Shown piece after piece: positions 20,709-30,472 of a stretch of DNA of 64,000 nucleotides (its first letter is position 1; each line of letters opens with the position of its first letter). The notes under the pieces were generated by a model. It saw only the letters and a list, made by a program, of their open reading frames with translations, did no database searches and was not told the DNA's origin. Source of the DNA: Spirochaetales bacterium (GTDB lineage Bacteria > Spirochaetota > Spirochaetia > JABMQR01); the NCBI GenBank assembly GCA_018399255.1, contig JAGYPA010000015.1, positions 1 through 64,000 of the forward strand, written 5' to 3'. The position numbers and the translations under genes are program-made.

Positions 20709-21430
20709 GGGACAGCATGCAGTTGGATAGAGTTCACGATATACAGCAGGTCTTTCGAAAATTGGTAACAGCATCAGCTTTTCCCGGGAAATCTGTTTGC
20801 CTGGCTAAGGAAATCGCCCGGGTCGGAAACGGGTTTAAGGATGTTCCGGATTTTCTGCTTTTGGCATTAACGCTGCTCGATGCCGAGGTTGCATATGCCT
20901 ATCCGGGAGCTTCTGCCGATGCGGTGCAGCTGATATCGCAAATGACCTACAGTACCGCTTCGGAAGCGGCTGATTCCCATTTTGTCTTTATTGATAAAAC
21001 CAGTGAAGCGGCTGCGGAAACACTCTTGCAGATGAGACGGGGAACTTTGATGGATCCCCAGCTGGGAGCGACAGCATTTCTGCATGTCGTCAAGGCAGCC
21101 GATACAGCCCCATCCGAAGCACCCCGAACTAAACCATGGGCATCAGGGAAATCACCAGTACCCGATGAAGAAGGGAAGGAGCACCTCCGGCAGGAACTGC
21201 TGAGATTGACTCTGTCAGGACCCGGAATTCCTGACTCCAGGAAAGTGTTTATTACAGCTCCCGTTGCCTGGGGCAGCTGGCTGGAAGCCAGAAATACCAG
21301 TGTCAGGGAATTTCCCCTCGGCATCGATCTTTTCTTGATCGATGACAGCTGGAACATGATCAGCATTCCGCGAACCACCATCGTTTTACATGAATCGGGA
21401 GAATCTGGGGGGCAGTCATGGCCTATGTAG
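20705..21430 (+). CDS. phnH: Carbon-phosphorus lyase complex subunit PhnH
   Basis: Position between phnG and phnI; HDIQQVFRKLVTASAFPGK start typical of PhnH; 4-bp overlap with phnG. Confidence 0.9.
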   Translation: MRDSMQLDRVHDIQQVFRKLVTASAFPGKSVCLAKEIARVGNGFKDVPDFLLLALTLLDAEVAYAYPGASADAVQLISQMTYSTASEAADSHFVFIDKTSEAAAETLLQMRRGTLMDPQLGATAFLHVVKAADTAPSEAPRTKPWASGKSPVPDEEGKEHLRQELLRLTLSGPGIPDSRKVFITAPVAWGSWLEARNTSVREFPLGIDLFLIDDSWNMISIPRTTIVLHESGESGGQSWPM

Positions 21431-22548
21431 CCGTACGCGGAGGAAAGCAGGCAATTAATGCATCCATAGAAAGTCTCACCTATCAACGACTGAAAAGCGG
21501 AACGGCCCCAGATGCAAACATCATCGAACAGTCAATGCATGCCCTTATTGATCAGGTCATGGCTGAGGGAAGCCTCTACAGCGAAACCATCGCAGCCCTG
21601 GCTGTCAAACAGGCCGAAGGAAGCCCTGAGGAGGCCGTATTCCTTCTGCGTGCATTCCGGTCAACCCTTCCCCGGAAGCACTATTCAATGGAGGTCGATA
21701 CCACCGGGATGCGTATTGAGCGAAGAATATCGGCCGCCTTTAAAGACATTCCGGGGGGACAGATTCTTGGAACCTCTGCCGATTATACCCATCGACTTAT
21801 CGATTTCGGCATTTTCAGGGAATCTCCTGAAGAAATCCGGACCTGGATCGAGAACTACCTGAAAAAAGAGATCGATGAAGCAGCTGTACGTAAGTATCCG
21901 AAAGTCATCGATTACCTGCGCAGTCAGGGATTGATCCGGAAGCTTGCTTCCAAGGAAACGGAACCCTCCGATGTTACTAAAAAGAACCTTACCTTTCCTG
22001 CAGAACGCTCCGAACGGCTTCAGATTCTCACCAGGGGACAGACAGGAGCCGTAACCGCCCTCGGCTATGCCGCACTTCGCGGTTATGGAGCCGTACATCC
22101 TACCGTAGGCGAACTCAGGGTAGGAAAAATACCTCTGACCGTTGCCAATCCTTTTAGTGGGAAGAACCCGGATGACGCCTACTACTTTGGGGAAATCAGG
22201 ATTACCGAGGTTGAGTCGCTGATTCCGGTAACGGTTCCTATGGGTATGGGTGAGTCCCGCATCGAGTTTGATATCGGATACGGCATCTGCTTTGGTCAGA
22301 ATGAAACCAAGGCAATTGCCATGAGCATACTGGATCAGTGCCTGGAGGTCGGTGATCCGCAGTATCCTACCGGCGATGAGGAATTTGTGCTGCTGCATAT
22401 AGATTCGGTCGAAGCAACAGGCTTTATATCACACTTGAAACTGCCCCACTACGTAACGTTTCAAGCAAAATTGGACAGTGTCCGGGAAATTGCCCGCACC
22501 CGCACCCGCACCCGCTCCGGGGAGGCAGACCATGAACAGCAGCTATAA
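21418..22548 (+). CDS. phnI: Carbon-phosphorus lyase complex subunit PhnI
   Basis: MAYVAVRGGKQAINASIESL; long PhnI-like protein; C-terminus with RTRTRTR repeat. Confidence 0.93.
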   Translation: MAYVAVRGGKQAINASIESLTYQRLKSGTAPDANIIEQSMHALIDQVMAEGSLYSETIAALAVKQAEGSPEEAVFLLRAFRSTLPRKHYSMEVDTTGMRIERRISAAFKDIPGGQILGTSADYTHRLIDFGIFRESPEEIRTWIENYLKKEIDEAAVRKYPKVIDYLRSQGLIRKLASKETEPSDVTKKNLTFPAERSERLQILTRGQTGAVTALGYAALRGYGAVHPTVGELRVGKIPLTVANPFSGKNPDDAYYFGEIRITEVESLIPVTVPMGMGESRIEFDIGYGICFGQNETKAIAMSILDQCLEVGDPQYPTGDEEFVLLHIDSVEATGFISHLKLPHYVTFQAKLDSVREIARTRTRTRSGEADHEQQL

Positions 22549-23374
22549 TTACGCCTTTTTCGATGAAGGGTCGAAACGTGAGATAAGAAGGGCTATTCTC
22601 AAAGCCATAGCGATACCGGGATATCAGGTGCCGTTTGCCTCCCGCGAAATGCCCATAGCCCGCGGGTGGGGTACCGGCGGACTCCAGATAACCCTGTCGA
22701 TCATAGGCAGGAGTGATACCCTCAAGGTCATCGATCAAGGTTCTGATGAATCCGTCAATGCAGTAAATATCAAGAAGCTGATCACTCTGACAACCGATGT
22801 ACCGGTTACCAACGATGCCGAAAAGGCCACCATTATCCAGTCCCGACACCGGATACCAGAAAAACCGCTTAATGAAAATCAAGTGCTGGTGCTTCAGGTC
22901 CCCCTTCCGGAACCTCTCCGTTTTTTTGAGCCTAGTGAGTACGCAACGAAAAAGCTCCATGCCGAAAAGGAATACAGCGGGGCTTATCTTATTCTGTTTG
23001 ATGAAATAATCCGGCTTGGCCGTATGGCTGGCGGAGCCGATCATCCAGTTGAGGTCAACGGTCGGTATGTAATGGCCCCAAGCCCGATACCCAAGTTTGA
23101 TAATCCCAAAATGCATGAGTCTCAGGCTCTTATCCTGCTTGGGGCAGGGCGGGAGAAGAAAATATATGCCGTCCCCCCTTACACGAAAGTGGCTTCTCTC
23201 GCCTTCGATGATTATCCTTTTCAGCGAGAGAAAAGCATCGGTCAGACTTGCCGCCTTTGCGGAGCTTCAGGCGTATTTATGGATGAACTGACAGATGATG
23301 AGACAGGGTCAACCAGTTATCAGTGTAACGATACAAGCTACTGCCTGGAAAGGATGAACAGCCATGATGCATGA
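22532..23374 (+). CDS. phnJ: Alpha-D-ribose 1-methylphosphonate 5-phosphate C-P lyase PhnJ
   Basis: MNSSYNYAFFDEGSKREIRRAILKAIAIPGYQVPFASREMPIARGWGTGG; CX2CX21CX5C cluster motif CRLC...C...C. Confidence 0.95.
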   Translation: MNSSYNYAFFDEGSKREIRRAILKAIAIPGYQVPFASREMPIARGWGTGGLQITLSIIGRSDTLKVIDQGSDESVNAVNIKKLITLTTDVPVTNDAEKATIIQSRHRIPEKPLNENQVLVLQVPLPEPLRFFEPSEYATKKLHAEKEYSGAYLILFDEIIRLGRMAGGADHPVEVNGRYVMAPSPIPKFDNPKMHESQALILLGAGREKKIYAVPPYTKVASLAFDDYPFQREKSIGQTCRLCGASGVFMDELTDDETGSTSYQCNDTSYCLERMNSHDA

Positions 23375-24209
23375 AGATACTGTCCTTCTTCGAGCCGGGA
23401 ATCTCTCCAAGGCCTACGGCAACGGGTGCAGCCGGTGCGAAAGTCCTGAAGCCCGGAATCTGGAGAAAAACTACTGTCCCCACTGCGGCACGGTATATGC
23501 CCTTCAGGATGTCAGTTTCGCACTCTATACGGGTGAAATCCTCGGTATCGTCGGAGAGAGCGGAAGCGGGAAATCAACCCTTATGCAGTGTCTCTATTTT
23601 GACCAGCCCGTAACATCCGGAGAATTCCAGCTGAACTCCTATAAAGGCGGAACTGTCAATCTATTCGAGGAATCGGACCAGGTGAAGCGCTATATCAGAA
23701 ATTATCATTTGGGGAAGGTCTACCAGAATCCCATGCTCGGTCTTAAAATGAAGTTCTCATCTATATCGAATATTGCCGAGAAAATGATATCAGCCGGGCA
23801 TAGAAACGTCGGGGTAATGCAGGAACGGGCATCGGAACTGCTCAGCCATGTAAATATCCCTGCTTTCCGCATGAAGGAGGCTCCGCAGAACTTCTCAGGC
23901 GGAATGCAGCAGCGAGTTCAGATTGCCAAGGCGCTGTCCAACAATCCTCCAATTCTGCTGCTCGATGAGATAACCACAGGACTTGATCTCTCGGTCCAGG
24001 CAAAGGTTTTAGACCTGATAAAGACGATACGGCGGGATTTTCAGATAACGATGATGCTGGTATCTCACGATCTGGGGGTAATCCGGATGCTTGCTGACAG
24101 AACGCTGGTTATGCTCAACGGCAGGATTATTGAACACGGCTTGACCGATCAGATTCTGGAGGATCCGCAGCAGGCTTATACCCAGGAACTGGTGCACTCG
24201 CTTCTCTAG
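23364..24209 (+). CDS. phnK: Phosphonate C-P lyase ATP-binding protein PhnK
   Basis: Walker A GESGSGKST, signature FSGGMQQR, Walker B ILLLDEITTGLD; N-terminal four-Cys motif CSRC...CPHC. Confidence 0.92.
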   Translation: MMHEDTVLLRAGNLSKAYGNGCSRCESPEARNLEKNYCPHCGTVYALQDVSFALYTGEILGIVGESGSGKSTLMQCLYFDQPVTSGEFQLNSYKGGTVNLFEESDQVKRYIRNYHLGKVYQNPMLGLKMKFSSISNIAEKMISAGHRNVGVMQERASELLSHVNIPAFRMKEAPQNFSGGMQQRVQIAKALSNNPPILLLDEITTGLDLSVQAKVLDLIKTIRRDFQITMMLVSHDLGVIRMLADRTLVMLNGRIIEHGLTDQILEDPQQAYTQELVHSLL

Positions 24210-24223
24210 GGGGCTGTCGGATA

Positions 24224-25480
24224 ATGAACATGCATAAAGAGGAAGCAGGAATGGAAACAATTCGTATAACCAATGCAAAAATTGTAACTCCCGATGAAAT
24301 ACTTGTTGGATACGACCTGATAATTCAGGACGATACTATTACTGACATCGTTAAAAGCGATGTTTTCAAGATGGGGAATGCGAGGATTGGTGAAACTCCG
24401 GGATCGCCTGACAGTTCGGAATCCCACAGCAGCCTTCTGGATGCCGACGGCGGATTCCTTATGCCGGGATTTATCGATATACATTCAGACTATATAGAGC
24501 ATATGGCGGCTCCCCGGCCGACAAGCATGATGGATCTTCGGCTCAGCCTCCATGAAATTGAACGCGAGCTGATCACCCATGGTATTACCACCATGTTTCA
24601 CTCTCTATCATTCTATAAATCTCTTATGTTCGATGTGAAACCGATCCGGGATCCGGAAAACTTTGCCCGTCTCGTTGAACTGGTTAGCGAATCGCATCAT
24701 GAAAAGCATCTGATCCGTCACAGGATCCATGCCAGATATGAAATTGACAATCTGGACCGGATCGAGGAACTGAAAACCTTTATTCAGAGTAAAAAAATCC
24801 ACATGGTATCCTTTATGGATCACACTCCCGGTCAGGGGCAGTTCAAAGATGTCGAGTTATTTGTAAAAACCTTGCGGGGTTATCGCAATCTTGATGATCA
24901 GGAAATAGAGAATATTGTTGCCAGTTCGCAGCAGTCTCCCAAGCTGACTCTTGAGGTGATCCGGGAGATTGCGGAACTGGCCCGGATTCATCAGCTTCCC
25001 CTTGCTTCACATGATGATGATACTGTAGATAAGCTTGAACTGGTCCGCAGTTACGGATCGACGATCAGTGAGTTTCCGATAACCCTCGATACCGCTCTGC
25101 ATGCAAAAAAGCTCGGAATGGAGACGGTGGCCGGGGCACCGAACATATTACTGGGAGGATCTCACTCCGGCAATCTGTCGGCAGCCGATGCCGTCAAGGC
25201 CGATGCCGTGACAATTCTCTGCAGCGACTACTACCCCGCAGCCCTCATTCATGCAATATTCCAGCTGCATGAAGAGTTCGGCATGCCGCTGCACGAGATG
25301 GTTAATCTCGTAACCCGCAACCCTGCCAGGGCGGTGAATATGGAGGATCAGATAGGGACCGTCGAAATAGGGAAAAAGGCCGACTTGCTTATTGTGGAAC
25401 GTCTGGATGATCACTTTCCGGCAGTTACCACAGCTATAGTTAACGGGCTGCCCGTTTACAGAACCCATTACAGGAGATAA
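24224..25480 (+). CDS. phnM: Alpha-D-ribose 1-methylphosphonate 5-triphosphate diphosphatase PhnM
   Basis: Amidohydrolase fold: GFIDIHSDYIEHMAAPRP; SHDDDT; C-terminal NPARAVNMEDQIGTVEIGKKADLLIV. Confidence 0.93.
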   Translation: MNMHKEEAGMETIRITNAKIVTPDEILVGYDLIIQDDTITDIVKSDVFKMGNARIGETPGSPDSSESHSSLLDADGGFLMPGFIDIHSDYIEHMAAPRPTSMMDLRLSLHEIERELITHGITTMFHSLSFYKSLMFDVKPIRDPENFARLVELVSESHHEKHLIRHRIHARYEIDNLDRIEELKTFIQSKKIHMVSFMDHTPGQGQFKDVELFVKTLRGYRNLDDQEIENIVASSQQSPKLTLEVIREIAELARIHQLPLASHDDDTVDKLELVRSYGSTISEFPITLDTALHAKKLGMETVAGAPNILLGGSHSGNLSAADAVKADAVTILCSDYYPAALIHAIFQLHEEFGMPLHEMVNLVTRNPARAVNMEDQIGTVEIGKKADLLIVERLDDHFPAVTTAIVNGLPVYRTHYRR

Positions 25481-25486
25481 GGACCC

Positions 25487-26128
25487 ATGAAGTACTATCC
25501 GGAAAAGCCCCACACTATAACCCTTACCGAAGAACCTCTCATCCATGATGCCGTCAGTCTCAGTGACGTCCAGTTGGGAAAATTTACAGAAATTGGCGCA
25601 GGGTCACTATTGGAGCATACCATGCTGAATGATTACTCCTACTGCGGCCCGAACTGTATTTTTCAGAACAGCGACATAGGAAAATTTGCCAACATTGCCG
25701 CTCAGGTACGTCTGGGGCCGACACATCATCCTCTCGATCGGCCGACTATGCACCATTTCACCTATCGCAGGCGCATGTATATGCTTGATACCCAAGATGA
25801 TGCGCTTTTTTTTACACAGAGGGAGATGCGCCGGGTGCGCATCGGGCACGATACCTGGATCGGGCACGGGGCGATTGTCATGCCGGGAGTTTCTGTCGGT
25901 GACGGTGCGGTCATAGGTTCAGGAGCGGTTGTTACCAAAGACATTCCCGATTATGCCATAGCGGTAGGAATTCCTGCACGAGTTGTAAGAATACGCTTTA
26001 CTGAGAAGCAGATTGATCAGCTCAAGAGGATAGCCTGGTGGGACTGGCCGCACAGTAGGTTCAAAGAGCATCTCGAGGAATTCTGCGGCAGTGCTGAAGC
26101 CTTTATCGAGCAGTTCGGGGAGGCTTGA
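25487..26128 (+). CDS. Left-handed beta-helix acyltransferase associated with phn clusters
   Basis: Hexapeptide-rich; VRIGHDTWIGHGAIVMPGVSVGDGAVIGSGAVVTKDIPDYAIAVGIPARVVR; located between phnM and phnL. Confidence 0.88.
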   Translation: MKYYPEKPHTITLTEEPLIHDAVSLSDVQLGKFTEIGAGSLLEHTMLNDYSYCGPNCIFQNSDIGKFANIAAQVRLGPTHHPLDRPTMHHFTYRRRMYMLDTQDDALFFTQREMRRVRIGHDTWIGHGAIVMPGVSVGDGAVIGSGAVVTKDIPDYAIAVGIPARVVRIRFTEKQIDQLKRIAWWDWPHSRFKEHLEEFCGSAEAFIEQFGEA

Positions 26129-26829
26129 GCGTGAAGTACATGCTGAAGATTGACAATTTGGGCAAATCTTTTATTATTCACGATTTGCAGAAGCATATTC
26201 ATGGCTGTCGGGGTATATCTCTCGCGCTGCAGCATGGCGAGTTTATCGGCATTACCGGCCGCAGCGGAAGCGGAAAGTCGACAATTCTGAAAATGGTTTA
26301 CAGAACCTACCTGCCTGATGAGGGTGAAATATGGTACGACTCGGAGCGCTGGGGATGGATACAGCTTTCCCAACGGGCAGAGCGGGATATTATGTATCTG
26401 AGAATGTATGAAATCGGGTATATCAGCCAGTTTCTCAATGTACTTCCAAGGATGACTGCCCGCGAAATAATCCAGCAGGCAGTACGGGAAAAGGGCAGTT
26501 CAGAGGCAGAGGCAGCGGCTGAAGCGGTCAGGATGCTCACCCACTTTGAGCTGGACCGGGAATTGTGGGACAGTTATGCCGCTACTTTTTCCGGCGGTGA
26601 AAAGCTGCGGTTGAATATAGCCCGGGCCATGGTCAAGCGCCCCCGGCTGCTGCTCCTGGATGAACCTACGGCCAGCCTGGACATGCATTCAAAAATGAGA
26701 GTCCGCCAGCTTATCGAGCAGCTGAAGCGTGAAGGAACCACAATGCTTGGTATATTTCACGATATAGAATTTATGCGGGGACTTTGTGATAGAGAGTTTA
26801 AAATGAATCAGGGGGAGGCGGTTATCTGA
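26125..26829 (+). CDS. phnL: Phosphonate C-P lyase ATP-binding protein PhnL
   Basis: GRSGSGKSTILKMVYRTYLPDEGEIWY; FSGGEKLRLNIARAMVKRPRLLLLDEPTASLD. Confidence 0.92.
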   Translation: MSVKYMLKIDNLGKSFIIHDLQKHIHGCRGISLALQHGEFIGITGRSGSGKSTILKMVYRTYLPDEGEIWYDSERWGWIQLSQRAERDIMYLRMYEIGYISQFLNVLPRMTAREIIQQAVREKGSSEAEAAAEAVRMLTHFELDRELWDSYAATFSGGEKLRLNIARAMVKRPRLLLLDEPTASLDMHSKMRVRQLIEQLKREGTTMLGIFHDIEFMRGLCDREFKMNQGEAVI

Positions 26830-27662
26830 TGAAAGCCGATCTTCACCTGCACAGTACTGCTTCTGACGGCTCATGGACTCCGCACGAACTTGTCTTCCAG
26901 TGTCTCCGCCATGGGCTGACTCACATAAGTCTGACCGATCATGACACCACGGCGGGACAGGAAGAAGCCGCGGCCGCCGGCAGAGAATACGGGATCAAGG
27001 TGATTCCCGGTATCGAATTATCGGCTTATGATTTCGAGCGCGGCAGTAAGGTCCATCTGCTGGGGTTTAATTTCCAGCCGCCCGCCGGCAATCTCAAAGC
27101 TCTCTGCAGCCCCCTCCTTACACGCAGGCATGAACGGACAGTTTCGCACATTAGAATCCTGCAGCAGGCGGGATACCCAATCAGCCTGGGAGAGGTAGAG
27201 GCGGCGGCAGCGCCGTCCTCGATACTCTATAAGCAGCATATCATGAAGGTGTTTATGGAAAAAGGGTTAAGTACCGCGATTTATTCGCCCCTCTATGGGA
27301 AGCTGTTTAAAGGAGACGGAATCTGCGGTGCCGATATCGAGTACACGGATATGTTTGATGCCCTGGCGGCCGTTATCGGGGACGGCGGAAGTGCTGTGCT
27401 GGCTCATCCGGGACAGCAGAATAATCTGGACCTGGCTGAAAGACTGGCAGCAGCCGGACTCGAAGGCATCGAGCTGAATCATGTTGATAACAGTGCTGGG
27501 GAACGCATGCAGATAGAAAAAACTGCTGCTTATCTTGGTCTGTTTCTGACGGGGGGGAGCGACAGCCATGGGGATCTGGGGCCGGCGATCGCACCGGGAG
27601 ATTATATGGCTCCCGAAAGCCTGGAACCGGTATTGAACAGGTGGTGCGGAGAAAGGAGGTGA
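26829..27662 (+). CDS. PHP-domain phosphoesterase (PhnPP-like cyclic phosphate phosphodiesterase candidate)
   Basis: MKADLHLHSTASDGSWTPHELV, SLTDHDTTAG, GGSDSHGD PHP motifs; ATGA-type overlap with phnL. Confidence 0.85.
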   Translation: MKADLHLHSTASDGSWTPHELVFQCLRHGLTHISLTDHDTTAGQEEAAAAGREYGIKVIPGIELSAYDFERGSKVHLLGFNFQPPAGNLKALCSPLLTRRHERTVSHIRILQQAGYPISLGEVEAAAAPSSILYKQHIMKVFMEKGLSTAIYSPLYGKLFKGDGICGADIEYTDMFDALAAVIGDGGSAVLAHPGQQNNLDLAERLAAAGLEGIELNHVDNSAGERMQIEKTAAYLGLFLTGGSDSHGDLGPAIAPGDYMAPESLEPVLNRWCGERR

Positions 27663-27773
27663 GTGTATAACTAGATGATGTATAAGTAATTAATTGAAAT
27701 ATTACACAACATTCATGATGATTTAACAAGTACTGTTTATGATGTTCATATCTTATTGCTAAGGAAGGAAATT

Positions 27774-28790
27774 ATGAAAAAGATCTTACTCATGTCCCTT
27801 GTTTTGATGGCGGCATTCGGAAGCCTGGCCGCTGCCGGTTCGCAGGAAGCAAAGGCTGAAAAGCCGCTCGTATGGGTCTGGTATCCGAACGAGTCCACCC
27901 CTGAGTATGCTGAATCCCGTTCCGCTGTCATCGCCGTTGCCGAGAAAGCACTTGGCCGGGAGATAGAGGAACAGCTTACAACCGACTATGCTATTGCCAT
28001 TGAGGCTCTTGTCAATGAAAATGCGGCATTCTCCTGGTTCGGCGGGGAAGGCTATGTCCAGGCTCATGCCAAGGAACCGGGTATCCTGCCGCTGGTTACG
28101 AATACCGGTGCATCAGGAACTCTCGATGACGCGAAATACTACAGTATGCTGGGAGTGCTCAGCGAAAATGCGAATCAGTATAAGGCCGGCGGCGTCTATG
28201 ATCTGGACATGCTCGAGCAGAAGAAGTTTTCTTTTGTTTCGAACAGCTCGACCTCAGGGTTCAGAGTTCCCTCAAGTATCATAAGCACCAATTTTGGTGT
28301 CCCCTCTGAGGAACTGCTGGAAGGCGGACCCGGAATGGTTTTTTCAATGGTTATGTTTGGCGGATCACATCAGGGTTCTTTTTTCAACGTACTTACTCGC
28401 AAAGCTGATGTAGGGGCCTTCTGCAACAGTTGTATAGATGACTATATCGATTGGATTTCAGGCAGCTATTCCGATCCCCAGGCCGGTGATGTAATCAGGG
28501 TAAAAACGAATGCTGATGCACCGTTCGATCAGGTCGGCGGAGTTGAAGTAACTCTGGTAGCTACGGTGCCGGTTCTCAATGCTCCCATCGTCATGAATAC
28601 CAATCTTCTTACCGATGAGGAGATTGCCGCTCTCCAGAAAGCGTTCACTTCTGAAGAAACTGCAGCAAATCCCGCAATCTTCGCTCCGAAAAATGCTGAG
28701 GTGCTTGCATTCTTTGATGCCGGAGAGGGCTTCGCTCTGGTTGAGGATTCCTGGTACGATCCGATCCGGAGGCTCAGCGGACTTCTGTAG
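27774..28790 (+). CDS. phnD: Phosphonate ABC transporter substrate-binding protein PhnD
   Basis: ATG 27774 after AAGGAAGG; signal peptide; PNESTPEYAESRSAVIAVAEKALGREIEEQLTTDYAIAIEAL. Confidence 0.92.
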   Translation: MKKILLMSLVLMAAFGSLAAAGSQEAKAEKPLVWVWYPNESTPEYAESRSAVIAVAEKALGREIEEQLTTDYAIAIEALVNENAAFSWFGGEGYVQAHAKEPGILPLVTNTGASGTLDDAKYYSMLGVLSENANQYKAGGVYDLDMLEQKKFSFVSNSSTSGFRVPSSIISTNFGVPSEELLEGGPGMVFSMVMFGGSHQGSFFNVLTRKADVGAFCNSCIDDYIDWISGSYSDPQAGDVIRVKTNADAPFDQVGGVEVTLVATVPVLNAPIVMNTNLLTDEEIAALQKAFTSEETAANPAIFAPKNAEVLAFFDAGEGFALVEDSWYDPIRRLSGLL

Positions 28791-28911
28791 CAGCTATAAA
28801 AAACTCTTTAGAAAAAAGTTATACCGGAATATCGAAAGTCATGCTTAAGCACAGGCACTGACTGGCTGGTATTCCGGTACACGACAGTTTCTTACATATG
28901 GAGACCTACGC

Positions 28912-29676
28912 ATGCCGCAACTGCATGTCAAAAATTTGACAAAATACTATAAAGATGTTCTAGCCCTGTCCGATGTAAGCTTTGCTGTGGAGAAGGGAGA
29001 TTTCGTCGGAATAATCGGACCTTCCGGATCGGGGAAAACTACGCTGGTCCGCTGCATAAATCGTCTAATAACTGCAACCGGTGGGGAAATCTGCCTGAAT
29101 AATGACAAGAATATTCTGGAGATGAATCGCAGTGAGATACGAAAAGCAAGAACCGGCATAGGAATGATATTTCAGCACTATAATCTGGTAGATCGACTGA
29201 CGGTTATCGAAAACGTGCTGCATGGAAGGCTCGGGTACAAGAATACGGTATCCGGTGTATTCGGGCACTATACCGAAGGTGAGAAAAGGAAAGCACTGGA
29301 GGTTCTCGGACTGCTGGGACTGGATGAGCATGTCTACCGGAGGTGCGATCAACTTTCCGGGGGGCAGAAGCAGCGTGTCGGTATTGCCCGGGCACTGGTA
29401 CAGGAGCCTGAGATCATTCTGTGCGATGAACCGATCAGCTCACTTGATCCCGGGTCATCAAAGAAGATTATGGACTATCTCAGGAAAATCCAGAGTGAAC
29501 TCGGGATTACGATTCTCGTCAATCTTCATCAGGTTGATGTGGCGAGGACGTATGCCAAGCGGATTCTGGGATTCAACAACGGTAAGCTTGTCTACGACGG
29601 CCCCTCGGAGCTGCTTACCACCGAGAGAATCCAGGAAATATACGGGAAGGAAGCTCATGAACTTATACTCAACTAG
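28912..29676 (+). CDS. phnC: Phosphonate ABC transporter ATP-binding protein PhnC
   Basis: GPSGSGKTTLVRCINRL; LSGGQKQRVGIARAL; follows phnD. Confidence 0.94.
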   Translation: MPQLHVKNLTKYYKDVLALSDVSFAVEKGDFVGIIGPSGSGKTTLVRCINRLITATGGEICLNNDKNILEMNRSEIRKARTGIGMIFQHYNLVDRLTVIENVLHGRLGYKNTVSGVFGHYTEGEKRKALEVLGLLGLDEHVYRRCDQLSGGQKQRVGIARALVQEPEIILCDEPISSLDPGSSKKIMDYLRKIQSELGITILVNLHQVDVARTYAKRILGFNNGKLVYDGPSELLTTERIQEIYGKEAHELILN

Positions 29677-30472
29677 CTTGCCCAAAGAAACGGTCTGGTA
29701 TTTTATCCGCAAGCGTATCGGCTTTTTTCTGGTGCTCAGCGGGTTTATCATTATTGCAGCTGGTTCCAGCAGATTGACGGGGTTTTCATTGATAGATGCG
29801 TTTCAGGCGATTCCCCGGGTTGTTTCATGGATGTTCAGCAATCTTATTCCCGATAAGCGGGCTTTTGAGAGGCTCCCGAGAATTCTCGAAAAGCTGTGGG
29901 ATACCATACTCATGTCCGTTATGTCCTCGGTAACCGCTGCGGTATTTGCCTTCGGCTTCGCTCTGCTTGGGTCGGTAACAACTAAGCCTAATAATTTCTT
30001 TGCCGTTTTTTCAAGGGCGACGGCATCGATTAACCGGAATATTCCCGTAGCTGCCTGGGCTATGATATTTCTGCTTACTTTCGGCCAAAGCTCATTTACC
30101 GGTTTTCTTGCCCTGTTCTTTGCCAGTTTCGGTTTTTTGACCCGGGCATTTATTGAAACAATCGACGAAACTTCGATCAGCTCTGTTGAGGCACTGCGGG
30201 CTGTCGGGGCCGGGTATTCACAGCAGGTTATGCAGGCAGTGATGCCCTCGGCTATGCCGCAGATGATCAGCTGGGTGCTCTATATGATAGAGGTCAATAT
30301 CCGGAGCGCTACCCTTGTCGGGCTGCTTACCGGTTCGGGAATCGGTTTCATGTTCAGTATTTATTATAAAAGTTTACAGTATAAAAGTGCGTCAATGGTT
30401 ATTTTAACCATTGTAGTGGTGGTGCTGCTTATCGAATATATTTCTAATTCTGTCAGGAGGCGTATATTATGA
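29657..30472 (+). CDS. phnE: Phosphonate ABC transporter permease PhnE (first)
   Basis: Start ATG 29657 (MNLYSTSLPKETVWYFIRKRIGFFLVLSG); ORF-track start at 29222 runs through phnC out of frame. Confidence 0.92.
   Translation: MNLYSTSLPKETVWYFIRKRIGFFLVLSGFIIIAAGSSRLTGFSLIDAFQAIPRVVSWMFSNLIPDKRAFERLPRILEKLWDTILMSVMSSVTAAVFAFGFALLGSVTTKPNNFFAVFSRATASINRNIPVAAWAMIFLLTFGQSSFTGFLALFFASFGFLTRAFIETIDETSISSVEALRAVGAGYSQQVMQAVMPSAMPQMISWVLYMIEVNIRSATLVGLLTGSGIGFMFSIYYKSLQYKSASMVILTIVVVVLLIEYISNSVRRRIL

Noticed and set aside
29222-29656. Long N-terminal extension of the 416-aa ORF
   Set aside because: It overlaps phnC out of frame and has no membrane-protein character; the true PhnE start is ATG 29657.
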